Assembly: GCF_002367995.1 (NCBI RefSeq)
Contig: NZ_AP018207.1
Coordinates: 1,550,001 to 1,614,000, forward strand
Direction of reading: 5' to 3'
Length of the DNA stretch: 64,000 nt
Origin: Calothrix brevissima NIES-22
GTDB taxonomy: Bacteria > Cyanobacteriota > Cyanobacteriia > Cyanobacteriales > Nostocaceae
The notes below the pieces were generated by a model that saw nothing but the letters and a program-made list of their open reading frames with translations, was not told the DNA's origin and searched no databases. Shown here piece after piece: positions 9,125 to 17,584 of this stretch. The number at the start of each line of letters is the position of its first letter. The stretch's first letter is position 1. The translations under genes were made by a program, and so were the position numbers.

Positions 9125-10789
9125 TTATTGCAACTGAAATTCATCAAACTTAATTACTTCCGAATCTGGTTTGCGCGTATCAAATCGATAACTGCTAACT
9201 ATACCTGTTGTCGTATCAAAAATACTAAAAACTGTGATGTCATTACTCGCAATATATGGCATCGGTTTGCCATCTTCACCTAACAATGGGGCAATAGTTG
9301 GTACTATTGGTTCTAAACCATTAGGATTGCCTAATTTAACATATTCTTCTTGATAACCATCAGGCACTTCTCGCTTTCTATCACCCCAAGCTGCACCGTA
9401 AGAGTTACCAACATTTGAGGTTTCTAAAAAATGCATTCCTTTAGAACTAAGGAAGCGATTCCATAGGTGAGAATGCCCATATAAAACAAATTGTACATTG
9501 GCAGATTCTAATAAAGGAATAACATCGCGGATAATATAATCATTATTTTTGGGATATTCGTAACGGACTGCTTTAATATTACCAATATCATCTCGTTCAA
9601 TTATCTGCACTGGATCGGTGTAAGCAGGGACAATGTTATCACCTAAAGTATGGGGTGGATGATGAAACATGACTACTTTATATTTCGCTTGTTTAAATTC
9701 ATCGCTATTAAGTTCTGCTGCTAGCCAATTATATTGCTGACTACCTTTAGCTATTGGCTCATAAATTAACTGTCCATAACCCCAATTTTCAGGATTATTT
9801 AAATCTGTCACCGTTTCCTGATATCTACCTCTGTATGGTGAATCTAATTGAGGAGTGCGCCACATATTTGTAATGTACAAAACTACTAAATGCACATCAC
9901 CAAAGGTAACAGCATAATATCGCTTTCCGCCTGTTTTACTGGTTGGTAGTGTGAAAATTTCTTCGTAAGTATCGGTATTATAAGAATTATCTTTTAAAGA
10001 TTTACCACTAGATAATTTTTGTGCAACTTCACGGGGAAGCGTATCATTAAATTCATCGTCTAAACTTGGTAGTCTTTGAAATCTTCCCATGACTTCATGA
10101 TTACCAATACAAGAAAATAATGGTGCATGTTGAATAATTTGTCCGCCATTATAGGTTGTGCTAACACCGTTGTGAGTCATTGTATAGTGAGCGCGTCCTT
10201 GCAAACCGGGAAAAAACGCACCACCCCGATTATCATCAAACCATTCAGAAGCGCGATCGCTAATATTCACTAAATCCCCAGCAAACCAAACTGCGTCTAC
10301 TCTTCCTACAGTTTCCACTACCTTTTGCAGATTGGCTGCTGTCATCGGTTTGAGTTGATGGTCTGAGGTGAGTAAAATCTTTAAAGGTGTCCCCGGTTTA
10401 GGCTTAGGCGCAAGAGTAAACACATCGCTGCTGACACTTTCTCCATCTTCTCGCCAGCTAGTTACGCGATAATTTACCCGCACATCAGCAATTAATCCGG
10501 TTATTTCCGCTTCATGTCGCCAAATATCACGGTTCACAGTTTGCTGATAAACTTGGCTATTTGCAGTTTGATTACCTACACGCGTAGGCGTAGCCCCCCG
10601 TAGGGATCGCTGATCTTCTCTAGTGCGACTGAGTTTAATTGTACTTGCCCTTGCCGTCTTGGCTAAATTTTCCCCATAATTAACTGTATGTTGACTACCT
10701 GCAAACTCTGTAAACCAAACCACCCGCACCGAGTTTTCTGTTGGTAGCTGCAAAAATGGATCTGTTAGCAATTGCGGCGCTGATTTCAT
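9125..10789 (-). CDS. Metallophosphoesterase, purple-acid-phosphatase-like
   Basis: This protein of about 554 residues has an N-terminal fibronectin/PAP-like domain (residues ~1-125) and a calcineurin-like phosphoesterase domain with metal-binding motifs TSDHQLKP, WFAGDLVN, CIGNHEVMG, MFHHPPH and YGHSHLWNR (GHxH). The usual first GDxH motif reads SDHQ here. It probably hydrolyses phosphomonoesters or diesters; the substrate is unknown. The start was set at the internal ATG (MKSAPQLLTDPFLQLP) because that matches the usual onset of the beta-domain. No clear signal peptide is seen. A dispersed Nostoc repeat lies in frame inside the N-terminal domain. Confidence 0.87.
   Translation of the reverse strand: MKSAPQLLTDPFLQLPTENSVRVVWFTEFAGSQHTVNYGENLAKTARASTIKLSRTREDQRSLRGATPTRVGNQTANSQVYQQTVNRDIWRHEAEITGLIADVRVNYRVTSWREDGESVSSDVFTLAPKPKPGTPLKILLTSDHQLKPMTAANLQKVVETVGRVDAVWFAGDLVNISDRASEWFDDNRGGAFFPGLQGRAHYTMTHNGVSTTYNGGQIIQHAPLFSCIGNHEVMGRFQRLPSLDDEFNDTLPREVAQKLSSGKSLKDNSYNTDTYEEIFTLPTSKTGGKRYYAVTFGDVHLVVLYITNMWRTPQLDSPYRGRYQETVTDLNNPENWGYGQLIYEPIAKGSQQYNWLAAELNSDEFKQAKYKVVMFHHPPHTLGDNIVPAYTDPVQIIERDDIGNIKAVRYEYPKNNDYIIRDVIPLLESANVQFVLYGHSHLWNRFLSSKGMHFLETSNVGNSYGAAWGDRKREVPDGYQEEYVKLGNPNGLEPIVPTIAPLLGEDGKPMPYIASNDITVFSIFDTTTGIVSSYRFDTRKPDSEVIKFDEFQLQ
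10577..10610. repeat. Dispersed GCGTAGGCGTAGC...CCGTAGGG repeat inside a coding region
   Basis: The sequence ACACGCGTAGGCGTAGCC then CCCCGTAGGGATCGC lies inside the phosphoesterase gene and is translated as RSLRGATPTRVGN. A related form (GTAGACGCGGAGCGGCTTCC then CGTAGGG) occurs at 30582-30608. Such repeats are common between cyanobacterial genes; here it is read through in frame. Confidence 0.7.
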
Positions 10790-11084
10790 AATTGTTTCCC
10801 CAAATGAACGCACATTTATCAGGGTAAAGCATACAGTCAGTATAAATAATTAGGACTAATTACCGCTTTGCATAAGTTCATGACTTTTTCAACGCAAAGG
10901 AACGCGGAGGTTAGCGCAAAGTTTCGCAGAGTATTTCCTAAGCCAATTCGCTATGAATTAATGAAATTGTGTACTAAGCTGACTATTTTTACGGCGTCTA
11001 AAACCCTCTAAAACATCTCTAAAATGTATTGATGTGTTGCAAACATTTATAATTGATGGCTAATTGCAATAATTCCCAATTTCT

Positions 11085-12146
11085 ATGACTCCTACTCCTA
11101 ACCAAGTTTATCCAATTATTTGGCACGACGATTCAGTATCGCTGATTGACCAAACTCGCTTACCTAATGAGTATACATTTGTAGAAATTCACCGCAGTGA
11201 AGATATGGCGTTAGCAATCACAACGATGATTGTTAGAGGTGCGCCAGCAATTGGTGTCGCCGCAGCCTATGGTATTTATCTTGGTGCTAGGGAAATTGAA
11301 ACCGATAACCGCAATGAGTTTTTACAGCGTCTAGAAAAAGTCGCTCAATTGTTGCGTTCTACTCGTCCGACGGCGGTAAATTTATTTTGGGCAATTAGTC
11401 GGATGATGAGAACAGCCTATGAAAGTATCGGCACAGTTGCAGAACTGAAACAAACGCTGTTAGAAACTGCCCAAACTATCCACGCTGAAGATTTACAAAC
11501 TTGTCAGGCGATTGGTGACAATGGTTTAGCAGTTTTACCCAAAACCCCCGAAAAGCTAACAATTTTGACTCATTGTAACGCTGGTGCATTAGCTACTGCT
11601 GGTTATGGTACAGCTTTAGGTGTGGTGCGTTCTGCATGGCGAGAAGGAAGATTAGCGCGGGTGTTTGCTGATGAAACCCGTCCCCGGTTACAAGGTGCAA
11701 AACTCACGGCTTGGGAATGCGTGCAAGAAGGTATTCCTGTGACTGTAATAACTGATAATATGGCAGCCCATTGCATGAAACAAGGTTTAATTCATGCTGT
11801 GGTTGTGGGTGCAGATAGAATTGCTGCTAATGGCGATACTGCGAATAAGATAGGTACATATAGCGTTGCGATCGCAGCTAAGGCACATAATATTCCTTTT
11901 TTTGTCGCTGCGCCTTTATCTACCGTTGATTTTGCCTTAACCGATGGTAGCCAAATCCCCATTGAAGAACGCAATCCGCAAGAAATTTATCAAGTAGGCG
12001 ATACCAGACTCACGCCGCAAGGGGTGGAATTTTATAATCCCGCTTTTGATGTTACACCAGCAGAATTAATTACAGCCATCATTACAGAACATGGCGCATT
12101 TGCTCCTAGTGAATTAGCAAAATCTCAGCCCAAGCAAGTAGTGTAA
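11085..12146 (+). CDS. mtnA: S-methyl-5-thioribose-1-phosphate isomerase
   Basis: This 353-residue enzyme of the methionine salvage pathway converts methylthioribose 1-phosphate to methylthioribulose 1-phosphate. Family hallmarks are visible in order: [13 protein letters not shown] (~50), [11 protein letters not shown] (~93), [19 protein letters not shown] with the catalytic Cys (~160), [10 protein letters not shown] (~195), [10 protein letters not shown] with the catalytic Asp (~225), and [18 protein letters not shown] (~243). It belongs to the eIF-2B alpha-like fold. The length is normal. No other mtn gene is adjacent. Confidence 0.97.
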   Translation: MTPTPNQVYPIIWHDDSVSLIDQTRLPNEYTFVEIHRSEDMALAITTMIVRGAPAIGVAAAYGIYLGAREIETDNRNEFLQRLEKVAQLLRSTRPTAVNLFWAISRMMRTAYESIGTVAELKQTLLETAQTIHAEDLQTCQAIGDNGLAVLPKTPEKLTILTHCNAGALATAGYGTALGVVRSAWREGRLARVFADETRPRLQGAKLTAWECVQEGIPVTVITDNMAAHCMKQGLIHAVVVGADRIAANGDTANKIGTYSVAIAAKAHNIPFFVAAPLSTVDFALTDGSQIPIEERNPQEIYQVGDTRLTPQGVEFYNPAFDVTPAELITAIITEHGAFAPSELAKSQPKQVV

Positions 12147-12287
12147 AATACAAGCGCAAATGCCTGTACAATTTTGGTCATCTCATCTCAAGCCATTTGA
12201 TGAGAATTTGTATAAGATGGACTGATCGATTGCCGATGATGTGAAAACATAAGTCGCATCTTTAAATTGACCAAAATTGGAGAATAC

Positions 12288-12653
12288 ATGAACAAAAGAT
12301 TTGTCCTGTCTTTGCTTTCTACCCCAGCGCTGTTTACTTCTATGCTATCTATGGTCATGATGACCAAACCAGCACATGCTAGTCAAACAGTTACTCCAGC
12401 TGGTACTCACCTATCTTGTGTACGTTCCCCCCACTCAGCAGAGGCTAAACAGGTATGTATACAAGTTGATAATACTGTTCCTCCCGCCAAGCAGCAGATG
12501 ACAGTAGCGCAAGTGCAATCACCCAATCAACCAGCAGAACTAGAATTCACCGATGCTGAAAGTGATGAAGCCATCAAGTTATTTGGTTGTGATTGCCCAA
12601 TTTGTATTAATGCTGTACGTCAGTTACACGGTTTAGCACCTATGCCTGTTTAG
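12288..12653 (+). CDS. Small secreted cysteine-containing protein, unknown
   Basis: This protein of about 121 residues starts at the ATG (MNKRFVLSLLSTPALF) because GGAGA sits 4-8 bases upstream. A signal peptide ends near ...KPAHAS. The mature part carries cysteines in LSCVRSP, KQVCIQV and a C-terminal FGCDCPICINAVRQL cluster (CxCxxC), which suggests disulfides or metal binding. I do not recognise the family. The stop runs directly into a heptamer repeat block. Confidence 0.75.
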   Translation: MNKRFVLSLLSTPALFTSMLSMVMMTKPAHASQTVTPAGTHLSCVRSPHSAEAKQVCIQVDNTVPPAKQQMTVAQVQSPNQPAELEFTDAESDEAIKLFGCDCPICINAVRQLHGLAPMPV

Positions 12654-12687
12654 TGACTGTTGACTGTTGACTGTTGACTGTTGACTG
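12654..12687. repeat. Tandem TGACTGT heptamer repeat
   Basis: Nearly five perfect copies of TGACTGT begin immediately after the TAG stop of the preceding gene. Confidence 0.9.
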
Positions 12688-12808
12688 AAAGAAAGATTTT
12701 TGCTGAGAGTCTAGTTAGTCAGTCAAACTATACTTTGGTGTCTTTGATAATACAATTGCTGGTTAAAAAAGTTAATTAAGACAATTGTTGGTAACTTGGT
12801 ATTGAACG

Positions 12809-12839
12809 CAAAAAAGCCAGAGATAAAGAATCTCTAGCT
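12809..12839 (-). terminator. Rho-independent terminator of psaK
   Basis: On the minus strand, AGCTAGAGAT and ATCTCTGGCT pair (one mismatch) around a TCTTT loop and are followed by TTTTTT. It lies about 47 bases after the psaK stop. Confidence 0.8.
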
Positions 12840-12885
12840 TAATTTAATGGTTATAGACAAAAGAGTAGTGAAATCAGCTAACAAC

Positions 12886-13152
12886 CTAGATTCTGCCGAG
12901 GTTATGCAGCCCTAAGATGATACCTGCGCCTAAAATATGACCGAAAGCGGCGGTAGCAAGTAATGCAGGTGCGCCGAAGCCACCAAATAAATTAGGTGAG
13001 GGCAAAGCAGGGCCGACGCTGGGATACTTGATGGTAGATTTGCCAAAAGCGATCGCAATAATATTCGCGATAATCATGATAATCCCAACGGTTGGACTCC
13101 ATTGTAGGGTTGTGGGCACAGTGGAAGCAGCTAATAAGGTTGAAGTAAGCAA
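12886..13152 (-). CDS. psaK: Photosystem I subunit PsaK, TTG start
   Basis: This 88-residue thylakoid protein has two membrane helices (VGIIMIIANIIAIAFGKSTI and the C-terminal ATAAFGHILGAGIILGLHNL). The conserved PSI subunit X pattern is WSPTVG...IKYPSVGPALPSPNLFGGFG...LLATAAFGHILGAG. I set the start at a TTG at 13152: it has AGGAG eight bases upstream, and MLTSTLLAAS there matches the usual PsaK N-terminus. The longer ATG frame starting at 13209 would add an atypical 19-residue extension without a ribosome site. PsaK sits at the edge of PSI and takes part in antenna coupling. Confidence 0.95.
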   Translation of the reverse strand: MLTSTLLAASTVPTTLQWSPTVGIIMIIANIIAIAFGKSTIKYPSVGPALPSPNLFGGFGAPALLATAAFGHILGAGIILGLHNLGRI

Positions 13153-13360
13153 CTGTTTCGCTCCTAAAACTTGTTGATCGTTTAGCAATATGATCTGAAT
13201 ATTTGCCAACCAATTTCAAGAAATCACACTACTTTTGCAGCAATATTTAACGATTATTCTAAATACTTAACTTTTACAGTTGCATTGCTGTGGTGTTTTT
13301 GTGTATATCCCCCCTTTCCAGAAGCCTTGAGGAATTCTGCGCCAGAGTATCGGCTATACT

Positions 13361-13936
13361 CTAGGACATCAGAGTCTTTTCAATGCGGCGATCGGGGATG
13401 AGCCACATAATCGCCACGAGAACGTAGAATGCAAAGGCTATCCAGGAATTAACAAAAGATAGGGGAATAGCGATCGCATAAAATACCAGTGAGATTTTAC
13501 CTTTCAAGTCTCGACCGATAGCGATCGCTAAAGTAGAATCTTTACCGTGATGATTGATTAACGCTACTGTGAGAATGTAATAAGCGATCGCAGCAAAAAA
13601 CAACACCGTACCATAAAGAGCGATCGGCCAAGCAGAAACATGGTTTTCACCCATCCAGCCAGTCACAAAGGGAACTAGCGACAACCAAAACAGCAAATGC
13701 AGATTAGCCCAAAGAATTCTACCATTCACATGTCTGACAGCTTGCCATAAATGATGGTGATTATTCCAGTAAATGCCAATATAAATAAAACTCAGCAAAT
13801 AACTCAAAAATACCGGAATCAACGGACGCAGCGCGGCTAAATCAGCACCATGCGGTACCTTGAGTTCTAGCACCATAATCGTGATGATGATCGCCAATAC
13901 GCCATCACTGAACGCTTCTAATCTCCCCTTCCCCAT
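13361..13936 (-). CDS. TMEM175-family (DUF1211) membrane protein
   Basis: This 191-residue protein has six predicted membrane helices. The family signature FSDGVLAIIITIMVLELKVP is near the start, followed by YWNNHHHLW, and there are well-spaced hydrophobic helices to the C-terminus. Bacterial TMEM175 proteins are tetrameric potassium-permeable channels; the family match is strong, while the transport role here is inferred. A ribosome site AAGGAG lies about 12 bases before the ATG. It is monocistronic. Confidence 0.9.
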   Translation of the reverse strand: MGKGRLEAFSDGVLAIIITIMVLELKVPHGADLAALRPLIPVFLSYLLSFIYIGIYWNNHHHLWQAVRHVNGRILWANLHLLFWLSLVPFVTGWMGENHVSAWPIALYGTVLFFAAIAYYILTVALINHHGKDSTLAIAIGRDLKGKISLVFYAIAIPLSFVNSWIAFAFYVLVAIMWLIPDRRIEKTLMS

Positions 13937-14160
13937 CGGTTACGCGCTCCTTTTGTGCCTAATTTTAAGTCTGTTGTCTGTACTTTAGCTTGTCTTGTAA
14001 CCAATGTGGAGAAGTATCTGTAGGGTGGGTTACGGTAAGAAATACTCACACTACATGTATTTAAAAAATCAAGTATGACTTCTCTAGTTTTTCCGAGATG
14101 GGATAAATTATTTCTTATTAGCTCTTAATCAATTATTGTAGATATTTTCAATATTGAACT

Positions 14161-14180
14161 ATTAGCATAATTATGCTAAT
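14161..14180. promoter_or_regulatory. Perfect 20-bp palindrome over the methyltransferase start
   Basis: ATTAGCATAATTATGCTAAT is a perfect palindrome and contains the ATG of the longest methyltransferase frame. A palindrome here could be an operator for a regulator of the restriction-modification genes, or a transcript hairpin hiding the start codon. No control-protein gene is nearby. Confidence 0.45.
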
Positions 14181-15156
14181 TTTAGTCATCATAAATACAT
14201 TAATAATTTTTATAAACTCTGTGCTAAATCAGCCTACACAATTAATACTCAACTATTCTGTATATGAGTATGGTCAATCTTGGGCAATACACGCAGACTG
14301 TTTTGAATGGCTAAGTTTAATGCCTGAATGCAGCATTCACGCTATTGTTACCGATCCTCCCTATGGAGTTAAAGAATATGACTTCGATCAACTAAAGAAA
14401 AAAGAAAATGGTAAGGGAGGAATTTGGAGAATACCACCATCATTTGATGGAAATATCCGCTCTCCTTTACCGAGGTTTACTGCACTTAATGATAAAGAGA
14501 GAGCTAACTTATATCGTTTCTTTTTAGAATGGACGAAAGTAGTTATTTCACCTCTATGCCCTGGTGGTCATTTATTTATTGCATCTAATTCATTCCTTTC
14601 TCAGTTAGTTTTTCAAGCATTAGTAGATGGTGGACTTGAATATAGGGGAACAGTAATCCGGTTAGTCAGAACATTGCGTGGAGGAGATAGACCAAAAAAT
14701 GCTGAAGATGAATTTGATGATGTTTGTTCAATGCCTCGTGGATGTTTTGAACCTTGGGGAATCTTTCGTAAACCCCTTTTAAAGGGAATGAAAGTGAGCG
14801 ATTGTCTCAAAGAATTTGGTACTGGTGGTTTAAGAAGAAAACCTGACGGTAATCCTTTTGAGGATGTAATTCCTAGCGAACGTACTCCTCAAAGAGAACG
14901 TGATATTGTCGATCATCCTAGTCTGAAACCGCAATCTTTTCTGAGAAAAATTGTCTATGCATCTCTTCCATTAGGTAAGGGTATTATTGTAGATCCTTTC
15001 ATGGGTTCTGGTTCTACAATTGCAGCAGCAGAAGCAGTTAGATATCGAGGAATTGGAATTGAAAGATATCAAGATTACTTTGAAAAGAGTAAAATAGCTA
15101 TTCCTAAATTAGCAAGTATACAAACAGAAGAATATCAAACTTATTTACAACTTTGA
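14173..15156 (+). CDS. DNA methyltransferase (N4-cytosine/N6-adenine, beta-type order)
   Basis: This 327-residue protein carries catalytic motif IV TDPPYGVKEY near residue 60 and the SAM-binding motif DPFMGSGSTIAAAEA near residue 274, followed by GIGIERYQDYF. The catalytic motif precedes the SAM motif, as in beta-class amino-methyltransferases. The start is uncertain: the ATG lies inside a palindrome without a ribosome site, and the first 25 residues are oddly hydrophobic; a GTG at 14221 is an alternative. It converges with, and overlaps by 12 bases, a putative restriction endonuclease gene. No complete HIP1 octamer was seen between about 13.6 and 16.0 kb, which fits acquisition. The target site cannot be read from sequence. 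Confidence 0.9.
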   Translation: MLILVIINTLIIFINSVLNQPTQLILNYSVYEYGQSWAIHADCFEWLSLMPECSIHAIVTDPPYGVKEYDFDQLKKKENGKGGIWRIPPSFDGNIRSPLPRFTALNDKERANLYRFFLEWTKVVISPLCPGGHLFIASNSFLSQLVFQALVDGGLEYRGTVIRLVRTLRGGDRPKNAEDEFDDVCSMPRGCFEPWGIFRKPLLKGMKVSDCLKEFGTGGLRRKPDGNPFEDVIPSERTPQRERDIVDHPSLKPQSFLRKIVYASLPLGKGIIVDPFMGSGSTIAAAEAVRYRGIGIERYQDYFEKSKIAIPKLASIQTEEYQTYLQL

Positions 15157-15786
15157 TGCATCTTCATATATCCAGTTGCTTTTCATCTTACTGAAACCCT
15201 TTTTATTAACAGTTGCTGTAATTGTACGGCGACTAGTTGAAGAACGACCAGAAAAATTCCAATCATCTTCTTCTAGTTTAGCTGCATATACGGCTCTAAA
15301 AACAAAAGGCTTAGGCTCTACATTTTTGATGCTATCGCTAGATGTATTGCTATCAAAACAGAAAACCATCAACCAGACAGCTTCAGGATTATGTCCTTGC
15401 CAACCATTGAGATGTCTAGAACCTTTAACTTCTATACCTTGATTCGAGTATTGCACTGCATTATCAACAAAGGTATTTATAGGAATTAAATCTGGATGAC
15501 CGTTATGATATTGATTCTTCACCAAGTTAAGGCAGTATTTGGGAATACTCATATTCATAAACTCGCCTACAATACTGCTAAAATTGGCAGGCATGAGAAA
15601 GCTTTCCAAACGCGACATATTTTTAGTTTGAAGTTGACCATTAATAAAACCCAGAAAATCAATAAATTCGTTCATGGCTTGATAAATATGGTCTATTTCT
15701 AATCCATATGGTAGATTGCAATGAGGATTAAAAAAATTCCAGTTTACAGGAATGGGTACACAAGCTTTCTTTTCTTTGTCTGTCAT
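15145..15786 (-). CDS. Putative type II restriction endonuclease (PD-(D/E)XK)
   Basis: This 213-residue protein has a plausible PD-(D/E)XK active site: NGHPDLIPI supplies the Asp, and about 23 residues later GIEVKGSR supplies the E-x-K. This is followed by HLNGWQGHNPEAVWLMVF, a run typical of type II endonucleases. The C-terminus is basic and Ser/Thr-rich (SGRSSTSRRTITATV). It faces the methyltransferase tail to tail with a 12-base overlap, the usual layout of a restriction-modification pair. The start ATG gives MTDKEKKACVPIPVNW. The family assignment comes from motif and context, so the exact enzyme type is unproven. Confidence 0.75.
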   Translation of the reverse strand: MTDKEKKACVPIPVNWNFFNPHCNLPYGLEIDHIYQAMNEFIDFLGFINGQLQTKNMSRLESFLMPANFSSIVGEFMNMSIPKYCLNLVKNQYHNGHPDLIPINTFVDNAVQYSNQGIEVKGSRHLNGWQGHNPEAVWLMVFCFDSNTSSDSIKNVEPKPFVFRAVYAAKLEEDDWNFSGRSSTSRRTITATVNKKGFSKMKSNWIYEDASKL

Positions 15787-16098
15787 TGATGTTGTCTGGT
15801 ATTTATTTCCACTATTTTGATGGTTCAGTATTCAACACTGATGCCAATGTTTCAATATTTAGTATGTTTTGTTTAACCTTATAGTTTATGACTGGTCTAG
15901 ATTCGGCTAACAAACTAAATATTCTAAACTAAGTGATACTTTACACCAGTACCTAACTTTTTGATGAAAATAGCAATTTTTTAATCCCGACTCTCAAATG
16001 AATGAGTACGCAAGTTGGGGGAAATGCTCACGATAAACGCGATCGCACTCTAGATAAATTACACTCAAGGGAAGACCGATTTATTTGCCAGTCCTGTT
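15787..16098. other. 312-base intergenic region
   Basis: Divergent promoter space between the putative endonuclease gene and sufE. A short frame at 16002-16187 overlaps sufE and has no coding character. The first HIP1 site after the restriction-modification pair appears at 16039. Confidence 0.5.
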
Positions 16099-16533
16099 AT
16101 GTCTTCTTCTACAGACTCTTTACCACCTGCTCTAGCAAAAATTGTTCAGCGCTTTCAACGTGCTACCGATCCGAAGCGGCGCTATGAACAATTGATTTGG
16201 TACGCGCAAAAACTCCCAGAATTCCCAGAAGCTGACAAGATACCCGAAAATAAAGTCCCTGGTTGCGTTTCTCAGGTGTATGTCACCGCAAGCTTGGATG
16301 ATGGAAAGGTGAAATTTCAAGGCGATTCCGATTCTCAGTTAACTAAGGGATTGGTAGCGCTGTTAATTGAAGGTTTAAATGGTTCATCGCCTACAGAAAT
16401 TGTTCAACTCGCACCAGATTTTATCCAAGCCACTGGTTTAAATGTTAGTCTGACACCTTCCCGCGCTAACGGTTTTTATAACATTTTTAAAACTATGCAG
16501 AAAAAAGCGTTGGAATGTAAATTAGAACAGTAG
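16099..16533 (+). CDS. sufE: SufE-family sulfur acceptor protein
   Basis: This 144-residue cytosolic protein accepts persulfide sulfur from the SufS cysteine desulfurase for Fe-S cluster assembly. Family hallmarks are LIWYAQKLPEFP, ENKVPGCVSQVYV with the active-site Cys near residue 54, LIEGLNGSSPTEI and SLTPSRANGFYNIFKTMQKKA. The length is normal for SufE. The downstream alpha/beta-hydrolase-like gene begins 23 bases later, so the two may be cotranscribed. Confidence 0.95.
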   Translation: MSSSTDSLPPALAKIVQRFQRATDPKRRYEQLIWYAQKLPEFPEADKIPENKVPGCVSQVYVTASLDDGKVKFQGDSDSQLTKGLVALLIEGLNGSSPTEIVQLAPDFIQATGLNVSLTPSRANGFYNIFKTMQKKALECKLEQ

Positions 16534-16556
16534 TAGTGAGTGCCGAGTAAAAACTC

Positions 16557-17459
16557 ATGTCTACCAATTTATTATCGACTGATAGCGCTGTTGGCTTTGG
16601 TGGAGTAGTTAAAGAATTTGTCTGGAATTGGGAAAATCAACCATTAAAGGTAGTGTACGAAACCCTTGGTCATGGTTCTCCCTTATTGCTACTCCCTGCT
16701 TTTAGCAGCGTGTCCACCCGTGAAGAAATGGGTGAACTGGCGAGGTTACTAGCGCCGCATTTCCAAGTCGTCGCTGTAGATTGGCCTGGTTTTGGCGAAT
16801 CTTCGCGACTGAGTTTAGATTACCGTCCTGAGATATATCAGCAATTTTTAGCAGATTTTGTTAATTCGATGTTTAATACAGCAATTAACGTCATAGCAGC
16901 CGGTCATGCTGCTAGTTACGTTTTGCAATTAGCTGTTAAACAGCCTGCTAGTTTTCACAAAATTGTGTTAGCGGCTCCCACTTGGCGGGGGCCTTTACCG
17001 ACAATGGGCGCAAGTTCACAAATTGCGGGTATGGTAAGAGGATTAGTGCGATCGCCTATTGTGGGTCAAATTCTCTACAAACTCAATACCCTACCATCTT
17101 TCCTAAATTGGATGTACCGTCGCCATGTGTTTGTTGATGCGGCTAGGTTAACACCCAGTTTTATGGACAAGAAATGGCAAACTACCCAAAAATCAGGAGC
17201 GCGATTTGCTTCTGCGGCTTTTGTCACTGGTAATATTGATGCGGTACACAGTCAATCTGATTTTCTGGCATTAGTACAATCGCTATCTGTACCACTCATG
17301 ATTGTCATTGCAGAATCGAGTCCGCCGAAATCCAAAGCCGAAATGGAAGCGATCGCGGCTTTACCCGGAGTGCGCAGCGTTGTTCTCCCAGGTTCCTTGG
17401 GACTCCATGAAGAATACCCCGCAGAAGTTCTCGAAGCTGTCTCACCTTTTTTAATCTAA
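16557..17459 (+). CDS. Alpha/beta-hydrolase-fold protein lacking the usual nucleophile
   Basis: This 300-residue protein has a clear alpha/beta-hydrolase fold: PLLLLPAFSSVSTREEMGEL (oxyanion region), VVAVDWPGFGESSR, and the C-terminal SLGLHEEYPAEV with the His. The nucleophile elbow, normally GxSxG, reads AAGHAASYVLQLA, with Ala in the Ser position. It may thus be a non-hydrolytic member or use another residue. It follows sufE by 23 bases on the same strand. No signal peptide is seen. The substrate is unknown. Confidence 0.85.
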   Translation: MSTNLLSTDSAVGFGGVVKEFVWNWENQPLKVVYETLGHGSPLLLLPAFSSVSTREEMGELARLLAPHFQVVAVDWPGFGESSRLSLDYRPEIYQQFLADFVNSMFNTAINVIAAGHAASYVLQLAVKQPASFHKIVLAAPTWRGPLPTMGASSQIAGMVRGLVRSPIVGQILYKLNTLPSFLNWMYRRHVFVDAARLTPSFMDKKWQTTQKSGARFASAAFVTGNIDAVHSQSDFLALVQSLSVPLMIVIAESSPPKSKAEMEAIAALPGVRSVVLPGSLGLHEEYPAEVLEAVSPFLI

Positions 17460-17460
17460 T

Positions 17461-17580
17461 TTAAGAGTCAACAGTCAAGAGTCAACAGTCAAGAGTCCAA
17501 GATATAGTTAGTTGAGCATTGACCATTAACAATTAACCATTGACCATTGACTATTGACTATTGACCATTGACAGCTAAAC
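17461..17580. repeat. Tandem heptamer repeats (AGTCAAC, TTGACCA)
   Basis: GAGTCAACAGTCAAGAGTC units followed by several ATTGACCATTGAC/TATTGAC units fill the gap between two converging genes. Confidence 0.85.
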
Positions 17581-17584
17581 TCAA

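Noticed and set aside
16002..16187. Plus-strand frame overlapping the sufE start
   Set aside because: No ribosome site, odd composition, overlaps sufE in another phase.
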